Assembly (NCBI GenBank): GCA_900548275.1
Contig: URJY01000011.1
Span: forward strand, 1-52,171
Direction: 5' to 3'
Length of the DNA stretch: 52,171 bases
DNA from: an uncultured Opitutales bacterium
Lineage (GTDB): Bacteria; Verrucomicrobiota; Verrucomicrobiia; Opitutales; Intestinicryptomonadaceae
Both the position numbers and the translations under genes were made by a program. The notes beneath the pieces are model-generated. The model was not told the origin of the DNA. It searched no databases and worked only from the letters and a program-made list of their open reading frames with translations. Positions 41,620 through 51,245 of the stretch are shown here, one piece after another; position 1 is the first letter of the stretch, and each line of letters starts with the position of its first letter.

Positions 41620-44094
41620 ATGCCCGAAGAAATCCTGATACGCGGCGCGCGCGTACACAATCTGAAGAACATAGACGTAAATGTCCCGCTCGGAAAATTC
41701 GTCGCTATTGCGGGCGTATCGGGCAGCGGAAAGTCGTCGCTTGCGCTCGGCGTTCTTTATGCGGAAGGCTCGCGCCGCTATCTCGAAGCCCTGTCGGCGT
41801 ACACGAGAAGGCGGCTGTCGCAGGCGGAAAACGCGAACGTCGAACAAATAGAAAACGTGCCCGCCGCCCTTGCCCTCCGTCAACGCCCGACAGTCCCCAA
41901 CGTGAGAAGCACATTCGGCACGCTCACGGAGCTTTCAAACAGTCTGCGCCTTATGTTTTCGCGTCTCGGAAGCCACGTCTGCCCCAACGGACATTTCGTT
42001 CCGCCGTCGGTGAACGCCGCCGCGGGCAGACCGCTGAAATGCCCCGAATGCGGCGCGGAATTCGACCCGCCGTGCGCCGAGGATTTCTCGTTCAATTCGA
42101 CGGGCGCGTGTCCGACGTGTTCGGGCACGGGAATTGTCCGAAAGGTAAATATCGACTCCCTCGTTCCCGACGACTCGCTTTCGATTGACGACGGCGCGGT
42201 CGCCCCGTGGAACTCGCTGATGTGGTCGCTGATGACCGACGTCTGCAGGGCGATGGGCGTGCGCACGAACGTTCCGTTCCGCGATTTGACGGAAAGGGAA
42301 AAGGAAATCGTCTACCACGGGCCAGCCGAAAAAAGGCATATTCTGTACAAGGCGAAAAATTCGAATCAGGCGGGCGAGCTCGACTTCACCTACTACAACG
42401 CCGTCTACACGGTCGAGAACGCGCTCGCAAAAGTAAAGGACGAAGCGGGAATGAAGCGCGTCGCCAAGTTCCTCGTCGAAACGCCCTGCCCCGACTGCGG
42501 CGGAACGCGGCTCAACAAAGTTGCGAGAACCTCCGCGGTTTGCGGAAAAACCCTGCCCGAAGTTTTGGCGATGCCGCTGAAAGATTTGATAGAATGGGTA
42601 AAGTCCGTTCCGAAAAAAATGCCCGCCGATATGCGCCAGATGGCGGAAAGCATAGCGGGCGAATTTCTCTCGGTCTCGGAAAGGCTCATAGATTTGGGGC
42701 TTGACTACCTGACGCCCGACAGGGCGGCGAACACGCTTTCCACGGGAGAGCTGCAGCGCATCCAACTGGCAAGGGCAGTGCGGAACAAAACCACGGGAGT
42801 GCTGTACGTTCTCGACGAGCCGTCGATAGGGCTGCACCCGTCGAACGTCGACGGGCTTTTGGCCGTAGTGCGCGACCTCGTAAAGCGCGGAAACTCCGTC
42901 GTCGCCGTAGACCACGACACGCGCGTAATATCCGCCGCCGACTACGTAATCGAAATGGGCGCGGGCGCGGGCGGAAACGGCGGCAGCGTCGTAGCCTGCG
43001 GAAGTGTGGGGGAGATTGAAAAAAACGGAAATTCGATTATCGGCGGCTATCTTTCGGGCGAAAAAACCGTAAACGTCCGCAGACGCGCGCGCAAAGCCGA
43101 AATGTTCGACAACGGCACACTCGAGCTCTCGACCCTGCCGCTCCACACCGTCGGCGCGCTCGACGTGAAAATACCCAAGGGCAGGCTGACCGTCATAACG
43201 GGCGTATCGGGCAGCGGAAAAACGACGGCGATTCTCGAAAGCCTCGTCCCCGCACTGCGGGCGAAAACAGGCGGCGAAAAGCTCCCGAAGCACGTCAAAG
43301 CTGTGAAGGCGGACGGAATCAGCCGCGTAAACCTTATCGACGCAACACCGATAGGCGTCAACGTGCGCTCGACTGTCGCGACGTACTCGGGCGTCTTGGA
43401 CGACTTGCGAAAGCTCTTTGCGGCAACGGCCAAGGCGCGCGAACTCGGGCTTAAGGTAAACGACTTTTCCTACAATACGGGCAGCCTGCGCTGCCCCACT
43501 TGCGACGGCACGGGACAAATTTCGATGGACATCCAATTCCTGCCCGACGTCGAAATAGAATGCCCCGACTGCAAGGGCAAACGCTATTCCCCCAAGGCGG
43601 ACGAAGTAAAAGTGGAATTGTGCGGCAATATGTATTCGATTGCCGATTTGATGGAAACGACGGTCGGCGAAGCCGCCGCCCTGTTCGGCAAGCACAAAAA
43701 GATAGGCGAAAAGCTCGAAACGCTCGTAAGTTTGGGGCTGCCGTATATGACGTTGGGCGAAAGCACGCCGTCGCTCTCGGGCGGCGAGGCGCAAAGGCTC
43801 AAGCTCGCCTCTGAGCTCGGAAAAACGCAGGGCGATTCGGTATTTGTTTTCGACGAACCGACAATCGGGCTTCACCCGCAGGACGTATGCGTATTGCTGA
43901 AAGTCTTCGACGAACTCATAAAAAACGGCGCGACCGTCGTCGTCATCGAGCACGATATTGATATGATAAAAAACGCCGACTACATAATTGACATGGGGCC
44001 GCGCGGCGGAAACGCGGGCGGGAAAATCGTGGCGGAGGGAACGCCCGAAGACATCGCAGGCAACCCCGCAAGCATCACGGGAAGATATTTGTAG
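41620..44094 (+). CDS. UvrA paralogue (UvrA2-type excinuclease ABC-like ATPase)
   Basis: Twin-ABC ATPase of the UvrA family. An AGGAGA ribosome site precedes the ATG. First nucleotide site: Walker A GVSGSGKSSLALG (about 33-45), signature STGELQRIQLAR, Walker B VLDEPSIGLH. Second: GVSGSGKTTAI, LSGGEAQRLKLA, VFDEPTIGLH. Zinc-binding Cys pairs are seen at CPECG/CPTCSG, CPDCGG and CPTCDG/CPDCKG. At 824 residues it is over 100 shorter than canonical UvrA, consistent with absence of the UvrB-binding insert, as in UvrA2 proteins associated with DNA-damage or drug tolerance. The chromosome should also hold a full-length uvrA. The gene ends with a normal family terminus (SITGRYL). Confidence 0.88.
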   Translation: MPEEILIRGARVHNLKNIDVNVPLGKFVAIAGVSGSGKSSLALGVLYAEGSRRYLEALSAYTRRRLSQAENANVEQIENVPAALALRQRPTVPNVRSTFGTLTELSNSLRLMFSRLGSHVCPNGHFVPPSVNAAAGRPLKCPECGAEFDPPCAEDFSFNSTGACPTCSGTGIVRKVNIDSLVPDDSLSIDDGAVAPWNSLMWSLMTDVCRAMGVRTNVPFRDLTEREKEIVYHGPAEKRHILYKAKNSNQAGELDFTYYNAVYTVENALAKVKDEAGMKRVAKFLVETPCPDCGGTRLNKVARTSAVCGKTLPEVLAMPLKDLIEWVKSVPKKMPADMRQMAESIAGEFLSVSERLIDLGLDYLTPDRAANTLSTGELQRIQLARAVRNKTTGVLYVLDEPSIGLHPSNVDGLLAVVRDLVKRGNSVVAVDHDTRVISAADYVIEMGAGAGGNGGSVVACGSVGEIEKNGNSIIGGYLSGEKTVNVRRRARKAEMFDNGTLELSTLPLHTVGALDVKIPKGRLTVITGVSGSGKTTAILESLVPALRAKTGGEKLPKHVKAVKADGISRVNLIDATPIGVNVRSTVATYSGVLDDLRKLFAATAKARELGLKVNDFSYNTGSLRCPTCDGTGQISMDIQFLPDVEIECPDCKGKRYSPKADEVKVELCGNMYSIADLMETTVGEAAALFGKHKKIGEKLETLVSLGLPYMTLGESTPSLSGGEAQRLKLASELGKTQGDSVFVFDEPTIGLHPQDVCVLLKVFDELIKNGATVVVIEHDIDMIKNADYIIDMGPRGGNAGGKIVAEGTPEDIAGNPASITGRYL

Positions 44095-44095
44095 A

Positions 44096-46483
44096 ACAAC
44101 ATATTTTATCCGCAGGACATCGATATTATCCGATTTTGACATTTCGCATTCCGCCGCCGAACGCGCGCCTTGTCGAAAAGCCTTGTCTTCGTTTTGTCCG
44201 CCCGCCATCATCGGGCACATCGCCCAATTCCCGCAGATTGTCGACGGCTTCGGAATGAAAATGGCGGTCGTAGGGCGCGGAATTTCGGGAACGCAGTTTC
44301 TCAAGTGGGAAGCTCCCGACGGCACGCGCGTAAATCTCGTGGCGTACGGAGAAAAGGGATACGGCGGCTTCGGCAGGGATATGCACGGCTTCGCCTACGC
44401 GGGCAAAACGCCCAAGCTTACGAAGGCGCAGTACGCAAAACGCTTCGCAAAATATCTAAAAAAATATTCGGCGATTACCCCCGACACCCTGCTACTGCCC
44501 GACGCCGACGACCACTCGCGGATAGCCGACAACTGCGACGAGGAAATCGCGTGGATAAGGGAGCTTTGCCCCAAGAGCGAATTCGTCCAGACCGACTACG
44601 TGGACCTGCCCGAATTCGACGCGCCGAACCTGCGCGTCAAAAGGGGCGAGCTTGCCGAAACGGCGGACGACAGGGGACACGGCGCGATGAAGCTTGTGCA
44701 GAATTCCATTTCGTCGCGCTACGACATAAAACGCTTCAACGACGACACCCAGAACCTGCTCGAGTGGCGGATTGAGCCGATGCTCGCATCGCGCGTGTTC
44801 TTCGGGCACGCCGACAAAACGAAAAAATCGCTGCTCGATATGTCGTGGAAGACGCTGATGAAAAATCAGGCGCACGATTCCATTTGCGGCTGTTCCGTCG
44901 ACGAAATCCACTATGTGATGAAACCGCGCTACATCGAAATACGCCAGATTGCCGACGGAATCGCCGACGACCTGCTCTCGCGCCCGAGGAGCGGCGTAAA
45001 GCTCCGCCGCGCCCCCGAGGGCAAATTCGGCAGATACAAAATCGACGTCTACAATCCGCTCCCCTACCCGCGCAGCGAAACGCTGAAGCTGCGCATTCCG
45101 CTCTCGCTCGGCTTCCCCAAGCAGTTCCGCGAGCCGCGAGCGCAGGAGAGTTTTGCGACATTCGAAATTTTCGCCGAAGACGGAACGAAAATTCCGCACG
45201 CGGTTTTGAAGGTCGAAAAGAACCAGCTTGTCAGGTACGACGGCATTGTCGATTTCTACACAATCGCGGTAAAGCCCGAACTTGCGCCGTCGGCAATTAC
45301 AACGCTCGAGTTGCGCGCCGCCGACTTCCCGCCGCGCACGCAAACGACAATGCGCAACTCAATACTCTCCGCCGACAACGGCAGGCTTGCAATCGCCGTC
45401 AACAGGGACGGAACTTTCGACGTTTCCGAAAAATCGACGGGCAAAACCGTGCGCGGCTTCAACAGATTCGTGTTCGACCGCGACGCGGGCGACGGCTGGT
45501 ACTACGTGCCGCCGCAGGGAAACGCCGCGCTCCTCACGCCCGACACCGCGCGCGTGCGCGTCCTAACCGATACGCCGTTCCTGCTCGAGTACGAAATTTC
45601 GCAGACATTCAAAATGCCCAAACGCCTCGAGTACGTCGCTACTCCGAACGCGAAATATTCGGGCACGGCGGAGTCCGAAGAGCTTGCGAAAATCGCGGTA
45701 AAGACGGTCGTTTCGCTCGAAAAGAATTCGCAGGTAATCCGCGCGAAAACGGAGGTAGACAACACCGCTTCCGACTTCCGAATGAGGCTCGCAATGCCCG
45801 CAAACGGCGGCGGCGAATACTTCGCGGGACAGTCGTTCACGATGCTTAAACGCGCCGTAGGAACGGACGAATCGACGTTCAAAAGGACGGAGGCAAAGGC
45901 GGCGACAAACAACTTCAACGGCATCGCGGGGCGCGGCGGCGTGTTCTTCATCTCGAAGGGCGGACTCCACGAAGTAGCCTGCGAAAAATTCGCCGAAAAC
46001 GACATTCTCATAACGCTTCTACGCTCGTTCCGCAGGACGTATACAACGAACGGCGAGCGCGACGCAATGATGTCGGGCAAGTCGGAATTCGAATACGCCT
46101 ACTCTTTCGGAACGGACGATTTCGCCGAAATCTACCGCCGCGCCCAAAAGCTCGGCGCGGACGTGAAGTATGCCTCCGCTCCCGTTGCGGACGGGCTCGG
46201 GGAAGCAGACCTCGCGAAAGCGTTTTTGAAGGCGGAGGGCGACTGCGTCGTCTCGGCGGTAAAGCCGTCGCAAGACGGCTCGAAAATCGTCGTACGCGCG
46301 TTCAACCCGAATCCCGAAAACGCCGCGAAATGTTCGCTCGAGCTCGCCGCGCCCGCCGCCGAAATTTCGAAATGCCGAATCGACGAAACGCCCATTGCAA
46401 GCCTTGCGAAAAACTCGGCGGAGGTTTCGTTTACCGTTGCGCCGAACAAAATAACGACGCTCCTCATAACGCCCGCAAAATAG
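44096..46483 (+). pseudogene. 5'-truncated GH38 alpha-mannosidase
   Basis: A GH38-type alpha-mannosidase lacking its N-terminal catalytic part. Homology begins clearly at GHIAQFPQI, continues VVGRGISGTQFLKWEAPDG, then LMKNQAHDSICGCSVDE (middle helical domain) and the long C-terminal beta-sandwiches, all in one open frame to 46483. Full enzymes begin with a zinc-binding HxD site about 100 residues earlier, and the nucleophile Asp sits in a PD-x-FGHIAQ motif. Here the preceding residues read CPPAIIGHIAQ, so that Asp is absent, and only about 100 bases lie between the uvrA2 stop and this point. No signal peptide or ribosome site is seen; an internal ATG at 44255 could yield an inactive fragment. 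Probably a deletion remnant; an assembly join is the alternative. Confidence 0.7.
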
Positions 46484-46507
46484 ACGGCGCGCGGACGCAA
46501 AAAAAAA

Positions 46508-46536
46508 CAGCTCCCGATTTTTTCGGGGGCTGTTTT
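46508..46536. terminator. Bidirectional terminator between GH38 remnant and galM
   Basis: CAGCTCCCGA (46508-46517) pairs with TCGGGGGCTG (46523-46532) over 10 bp with one G-U pair; T4 follows on the plus strand and T7 on the minus strand. It ends the five-gene operon on the minus strand. Confidence 0.85.
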
Positions 46537-46555
46537 GCTTTCCGTTTTTCAGATT

Positions 46556-47674
46556 CTATTTTACGGAGAATTTCAGCACGGTTTCGCTTCTGTACTGTTC
46601 GTTCGGGCGAAGCGTCGTGCTCGGAAAGTCCTTGTGGTTGGGCGAGTCGGGGTAGTGCTGCGTTTCGAGCGCAACGCCGCCGAACTTGCCGTATTGTCTG
46701 CCGTCCTTGCCCGTCATCGACGCAAGCATATTGCTGCTGTAGAACTGCACGGCGGGTTCGGTCGTCAGAATTTCCATCACGCGCCCGCTTGCGGGGTCGT
46801 AGAGAGTCGCGCCCAATTCGGGCTTGGCGGTGATGCCTTTCGTGAAGACGAGGTTGTGGTCGTAGCCGCCGCCGATTTTCATCTGCGGATAGTTCGACGC
46901 TATTTCCGCGCCGATTTTCTTGGGCTTGCGGAAGTCGAACGGCGTGCCCGCAACGCTGCGCTGCTCGCCCGTGGGGATGAGCTTTTCGTCGACGACCGTG
47001 AACCTGTCGGCGGCGAGCGTAAGCTCGTGGTTTTCTATAGTGGCGTTGCCCGCGCCCGCGAGGTTGAAGTACGAGTGGTTCGTAAGGTTGCAGACCGTGG
47101 GCTTGTCGGTAGTAGCCGAGTATTCGATTTTAAGCGAGTTGTCTTCGCCGAGAGTGTAGACGACCGACGCCTTAAGCTCTCCGGGGAAGCCCTGATCGCC
47201 GTCGGGCGATACGCACGAGAGCTTCAGGAATTTCGCGCCGTCCTTGACGCCCGTTTCGGCTTTCCAGACTTTTTTGTCGAAGCCGACTTTGCCGCCGTGC
47301 AGGCAGGTTATGCCCTTTTCGTTTTTGACGACATTGTATTCCTTTCCGTCGAGCGAAAATTTTCCGTTTGCGATTCTGTTGCCGTATCTGCCTACGAGCG
47401 CGCCGAAGTAGGGGCTTTTCGTTTCGTAGTCGGCGACGTTGTCGAAGCCGAGAACTACGTCGTCGAATTTTCCGTTGCGGTCGGCGACGCTTAGGCTGCG
47501 GATAATCGCGCCGTAGTCGAGAATCTTGACGGTCGTACCGCGCGAATTTTTAAGGACGTATTCCTTCACGGTTCTTCCGTCCGCCGTTTTGCCGAATTCC
47601 GAAACTTCGACGTTTTGCGAGCAACCTGCGCAGAGAGCCGCGACAGCCAATAATGACAATAGATATTTTCCCAT
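46556..47674 (-). CDS. galM: Aldose 1-epimerase, lipoprotein form
   Basis: Mutarotase interconverting alpha and beta anomers of galactose, glucose and similar sugars. The N-terminus is a lipoprotein signal with lipobox (LCAGC, Cys 18), so the enzyme should be envelope-anchored rather than cytoplasmic. Family motifs: GRYGNRIANGKF (about 95-106), a substrate His in LTNHSYFNLAG (about 200-210), and the catalytic Glu in GVALETQHYPDSPN (about 337-350). 372 residues including the signal. It is the last gene of the trxB-prmA-yhaM-rdgB operon, 5 bases after rdgB. Envelope location fits sugars released by the exported glycosidases of this genome. Confidence 0.93.
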   Translation of the reverse strand: MGKYLLSLLAVAALCAGCSQNVEVSEFGKTADGRTVKEYVLKNSRGTTVKILDYGAIIRSLSVADRNGKFDDVVLGFDNVADYETKSPYFGALVGRYGNRIANGKFSLDGKEYNVVKNEKGITCLHGGKVGFDKKVWKAETGVKDGAKFLKLSCVSPDGDQGFPGELKASVVYTLGEDNSLKIEYSATTDKPTVCNLTNHSYFNLAGAGNATIENHELTLAADRFTVVDEKLIPTGEQRSVAGTPFDFRKPKKIGAEIASNYPQMKIGGGYDHNLVFTKGITAKPELGATLYDPASGRVMEILTTEPAVQFYSSNMLASMTGKDGRQYGKFGGVALETQHYPDSPNHKDFPSTTLRPNEQYRSETVLKFSVK

Positions 47675-47679
47675 AGTTT

Positions 47680-48291
47680 TTATTTGTTTTGATTTTTAAG
47701 AAATTCCGCCAGCTTCGCGAACGCCCTGCCCCTGTGGCTGATTGCGTTTTTGTCTTCGGGCGAAAGCTGCGCCGTTGTTATGCCGCGTTCGGGCAGGAGA
47801 AAAAGCGGGTCGTAGCCGAAGCCGTTTGCGCCGCATTCGCCGTGGTTGATTTGCCCCTCGATTTTTCCGTGGAAGGCGATTCGTTCGCCGTTCGGACAGA
47901 CAAGCGCGATGACGCAGACGAACCGCGCGGTGCGCTCCGAGTCGGGCACGCCCTCGAGGTTTTCGAGCAGCTTTTTGTTGTTGGCGGCGTCCGCGCCGTC
48001 GCCCGAAACGCCCGCATAGCGCGCCGAACGTATCCCCGGCGCGCCGCCGAGCGCGTCGACGACTATTCCGCTGTCGTCCGCCATTACATAGGCGTCGGAC
48101 GGCACTTTTGCGCGGAGCGCGTCTGCCTTGATGAACGCGTTTTGCTCGAAAGTTTCGCCGTCCTCTTCGGGCGGTTCGAAGCCGAAAGCGTCGGAGGCGG
48201 GATGCACGTTGCAGTCTATCCCAGCCTTGGCGAACATCTCGGAGAACTCGAACACCTTGTGTTTGTTTGATGTTGCAAGATAAATTTCCAT
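47680..48291 (-). CDS. rdgB: dITP/XTP pyrophosphatase
   Basis: Nucleotide house-cleaning enzyme that hydrolyses dITP, XTP and related non-canonical purine triphosphates to monophosphates, keeping them out of DNA. The start at 48291 (MEIYLATSNKHK) gives the family N-terminus with the substrate-binding SNKHK. Other motifs are ADDSGIVVDALGGAPGIRSARYAG (about 71-94) with catalytic Asp residues, FGYDPLFL (about 157-164) and the terminal SHRGRAFAKL. 203 residues. There is no Shine-Dalgarno, and the gap to yhaM is 5 bases. Secure assignment. Confidence 0.95.
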   Translation of the reverse strand: MEIYLATSNKHKVFEFSEMFAKAGIDCNVHPASDAFGFEPPEEDGETFEQNAFIKADALRAKVPSDAYVMADDSGIVVDALGGAPGIRSARYAGVSGDGADAANNKKLLENLEGVPDSERTARFVCVIALVCPNGERIAFHGKIEGQINHGECGANGFGYDPLFLLPERGITTAQLSPEDKNAISHRGRAFAKLAEFLKNQNK

Positions 48292-48296
48292 AAAAT

Positions 48297-49262
48297 TTAA
48301 TATTGCGGTTTCGGGGCGAGAATCTTGGAGTGGAGCGCGGGAACTTCGACGAATTCGGAATCCCCCGCCGACGACAGAGCCGCCTCCACCGCGCCCATTT
48401 TCGCGTCGAAGTTGTCGATTGTGGAAACGAACACGGCTTCGGGCGTCGCCGCGCGCGCCGCCGCGCCCCATTCGGGCTCGCCCTGATGGCTCAAAATTAT
48501 GTGCTCGAGACGCTCGAGCAGGTCTTTCGAAAGTCCGTTTTTCAGCCCCGCGCTGCGCACTATTCTGTAGCCCAGAACGACGTGCCCCTGCAAAATGCCA
48601 GCCCGCGTGCGCTCGGCGACAAGCCCCTGCGTGTACTCGCGCACCTTGCCGATGTCGTGCAGAATGCAGCCCGCAAGGCTGAGGTCGCGGTCGATAAACG
48701 GGTAGAGCGGCAGGAGAGCCGACGCCATTCGCGCGGTTTTCAGCGTGTGCTCGAGAAGTCCGTAAACGTAGGCGTGGTGCATTTTCACCGCGGCGGAACT
48801 TTTGTAGAACGCCTCGGAGACGCTCGAAATCGCGTACAAAACGGTGTTGCGAAGCGGCTCGTTTTCGATTCGCTCGATGAACGATTCAAGTTCGGTGCGC
48901 ATTTCGTCGGGGTCGAGCGGCGAGACCTGCGCAAGGTTGTCCACCATTGCGTCGAGTTCTTCGCCCTCGAGCCTGCGGACGGAGTCGATTTTCGGGCTGA
49001 ACCGCCCCTGATAAAAGTCGGTAATTCCGCAGACTTCGAACGCCGAGCCTACGGGCGCGTCGCGCAGCTCGGCGTACGCGGGCGCCCCCTCGAAGCACAT
49101 CGCAGTAAACGACGCGCCGTTGTCGCCGAACTCGACGGTCAGGAACTCGCTTCCGTTCTTTGCTATTTTCACCTGCGACGAACGCAGCAGCGCGACGGTG
49201 CGGAACGTGCGCTTGCCTTCGTCCTCGCGGACGTTTTTGAGCGACGAAATGTTTTCGTACAT
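48297..49262 (-). CDS. YhaM-type 3'-5' exoribonuclease, OB-fold plus HD domain
   Basis: Cytoplasmic nuclease of the YhaM/CBF1 type. An N-terminal OB-fold nucleic-acid-binding domain (about 15-110) is followed by an HD metal-dependent phosphohydrolase domain: HHAYVYGLLEHT (about 161-172), the HD pair in CILHDIGKV (about 199-207), and HIILSHQGEPEWGAA (about 253-267). 321 residues, typical for the family. It starts 3 bases after prmA ends, with a GAAGG ribosome site inside the prmA stop region. Role: RNA turnover, possibly ssDNA processing. The family is well supported. Confidence 0.87.
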   Translation of the reverse strand: MYENISSLKNVREDEGKRTFRTVALLRSSQVKIAKNGSEFLTVEFGDNGASFTAMCFEGAPAYAELRDAPVGSAFEVCGITDFYQGRFSPKIDSVRRLEGEELDAMVDNLAQVSPLDPDEMRTELESFIERIENEPLRNTVLYAISSVSEAFYKSSAAVKMHHAYVYGLLEHTLKTARMASALLPLYPFIDRDLSLAGCILHDIGKVREYTQGLVAERTRAGILQGHVVLGYRIVRSAGLKNGLSKDLLERLEHIILSHQGEPEWGAAARAATPEAVFVSTIDNFDAKMGAVEAALSSAGDSEFVEVPALHSKILAPKPQY

Positions 49263-49265
49263 AGC

Positions 49266-50141
49266 CTACGCCTTCATTTTTATCACGAGCCGCGACCACT
49301 CGCCCATCGCCATTGACTCGACCGATTCGAATCTGTCGCCGCAGCGCGACACGAAGTAGTCGCGAACCTTGTCGTTTTCGACCGCCAGAATGCCGCTCAG
49401 AATCAGCACGCCGCCGTCCGCAACCGCGCCGACGAGAACGTCGGCGTAAATGCACAGAACGTCGGAAATAATGTTCGCCAAGAGCACGTCGGCCTTTTTG
49501 CCCGCAAGAGCCTTTTCTATGCCCGCGTGCTCGAACGAAACGTTGTCGAGCGCAATGCCGTTGCGGCGGGCGTTGTCGAAACTTACGCGCACGGCCTCTT
49601 CGTCGCGGTCGAAACCGTAGATTTTGCCGAAGCCGTAGAGCTTTGCCGTCAGCGCGAGAATGCCCGAGCCGCAGCCCGCGTCGATTGCGAACTTGTCGGC
49701 GACGCCGTTTGCGTCGGCGTAGTCGAGCATCGCCATTGCGCAAAGGCGCGTCGTGGGGTGGTCGCCCGTGCCGAAAGCAAGCCCCGCGTCGAAATACAGA
49801 ACTTTGTCGCCGCTCGGAACGTCGTACTGCCCGCGCATCCATTCGGGCACCCAGTGGAGGTCACGGTACTTCCACGGCTTGAGAAATTTTTTGTACTCGT
49901 TTTGCCAGTCGCGGTCGTCCACGGGCTCGAGCTTAAAGCTTTCGGGAAGCTGCGGAAACCTCCCGCGAACCTCCGCATAGGCTTCGCCCGCCTCTTTTTC
50001 GGAATCGAAATAGCCGAAGAGTTCGGGCGGGGTTTTGTCATTTATTTTTTCGATGCCCCAGTTGGAACGCACGAGTTCGCAAAATGCGTCCTCGAGCGGC
50101 TGCACGAGCGCGTCGGTAATAGTTAGCGATAGTTTTACCAT
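49266..50141 (-). CDS. prmA: Ribosomal protein L11 methyltransferase
   Basis: SAM-dependent methyltransferase modifying ribosomal protein L11. The start at 50141 (MVKLSLT) gives a family-like N-terminal recognition domain (about 1-100), then FDAGLAFGTGDHPTTRLC (about 117-134), the SAM-binding loop DAGCGSGILALTA (about 154-166), and the catalytic NANI-type motif LLANIISDVL (about 218-227). 291 residues. Longer in-frame extensions upstream overlap the intergenic gap and look noncoding. It is second in the operon, 53 bases after trxB. Confidence 0.93.
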   Translation of the reverse strand: MVKLSLTITDALVQPLEDAFCELVRSNWGIEKINDKTPPELFGYFDSEKEAGEAYAEVRGRFPQLPESFKLEPVDDRDWQNEYKKFLKPWKYRDLHWVPEWMRGQYDVPSGDKVLYFDAGLAFGTGDHPTTRLCAMAMLDYADANGVADKFAIDAGCGSGILALTAKLYGFGKIYGFDRDEEAVRVSFDNARRNGIALDNVSFEHAGIEKALAGKKADVLLANIISDVLCIYADVLVGAVADGGVLILSGILAVENDKVRDYFVSRCGDRFESVESMAMGEWSRLVIKMKA

Positions 50142-50194
50142 TTTGTTTTTCGAATTTTCTCCGCCGTTTTCCCGCGCGGATTTTGTTTTTGAAA

Positions 50195-51109
50195 TTATGA
50201 TGTCGCCATAATCGCCGCCTTGCAGCCCGACGAAACGGCGGTTATTGCCTGTCTGAAAATCTTGTCGGCGCAGTCTCCCGCAACGTAGACGTTTTCGACA
50301 TCCGTCTCCACGCCCGAAGTCCCGCGGGCGACTATGTAGCCCTCCGAGTCGGTTTCGACCGCCCCCGCGAACGCCGCCGTATTCGGGGTATGCCCGATTG
50401 CCGCGAACATACACCTGCACGGAACTTCCGCGCGTCCGCCCGTCTTCGCGTTTTCGACGACGACCGCCGAACATTTGCCGTCCGCGCCAGCCTTAACCTC
50501 GACGACGACGGAATCCCAAAGCACGGAAATCTTGGGATTGGCGGCAACCCTGTCCGCCATTATCCTCGAAGCGCGGAACGAATCGCGCCTGTGGATTATC
50601 TTCACCGACGCGCAGAATTTGGAAAGAAACAACGCCTCTTCGCAGGCGGTGTCGCCGCCGCCGACAACGGCGACGTCCGCGCCCCTGTAAAACGCGCCGT
50701 CGCAGGTTGCGCAGGTGGAAACGCCGCGCCCGCCGTACAGCTCGGCTTCGCCTTTTGCGCCCGTAAGACGCGGCGAAGAACCCGTTGCGATTATGACCTT
50801 TTTCGCCTCGTAGACTTTGCCGCCCGCGGCGAAGAGCCTTTTTGTTCCGCCCGAAAAATCGACGCGTTCGATGTCGGAATTTTCGATTCTCGCGCCGAAT
50901 TTTTCCGCCTGCTGGCGCATTCGCCAGACGAGGTCGAAGCCGCCGATTCCGTCGGGAAAGGCGGGAAAATTTTCGACGTCGGAAGTTGTCGTCAACGCGC
51001 CCCCCGGACGCGAACCTTCGAGCACGAGGGGGTTTGCGCCCGCGCGCGCGGCGTAAATTGCCGCGCCCATTCCCGCGCATCCGCTGCCGACTATTATTAT
51101 TTCTTCCAT
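50195..51109 (-). CDS. trxB: Thioredoxin reductase
   Basis: FAD flavoenzyme transferring electrons from NADPH to thioredoxin. The start at 51109 (MEEIIIVGSG) follows GAGGG and places the FAD-binding GSGCAGMGAAIYA at residues 8-20. The redox disulfide is CATC (Cys 133, Cys 136) in STCATCDGAFY, NADPH is bound at VVGGGDTACEEA (about 147-158), and the C-terminal FAD site is VYVAGDCADK. 304 residues, standard for the low-molecular-weight class. First gene of a five-gene operon, divergent from tatD across 136 bases. Confidence 0.94.
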   Translation of the reverse strand: MEEIIIVGSGCAGMGAAIYAARAGANPLVLEGSRPGGALTTTSDVENFPAFPDGIGGFDLVWRMRQQAEKFGARIENSDIERVDFSGGTKRLFAAGGKVYEAKKVIIATGSSPRLTGAKGEAELYGGRGVSTCATCDGAFYRGADVAVVGGGDTACEEALFLSKFCASVKIIHRRDSFRASRIMADRVAANPKISVLWDSVVVEVKAGADGKCSAVVVENAKTGGRAEVPCRCMFAAIGHTPNTAAFAGAVETDSEGYIVARGTSGVETDVENVYVAGDCADKIFRQAITAVSSGCKAAIMATS

Positions 51110-51245
51110 ATTTTCGCCCTCATTAAATCCGATTTGCCGTTTCGCGCAAGGAAATAGCGCGTTCATTTTCCCGCGCGGCGGTTCGAAAAAAACTTTTGAA
51201 AACTCCGCGCGCCGATGTTTACTTCATCGGAAAAATCGAAAAACG

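Noticed and set aside
41935..44325. Open frame of nearly 800 codons opposite uvrA2
   Set aside because: Antisense to a clear UvrA paralogue with all ATPase motifs; no independent signal.
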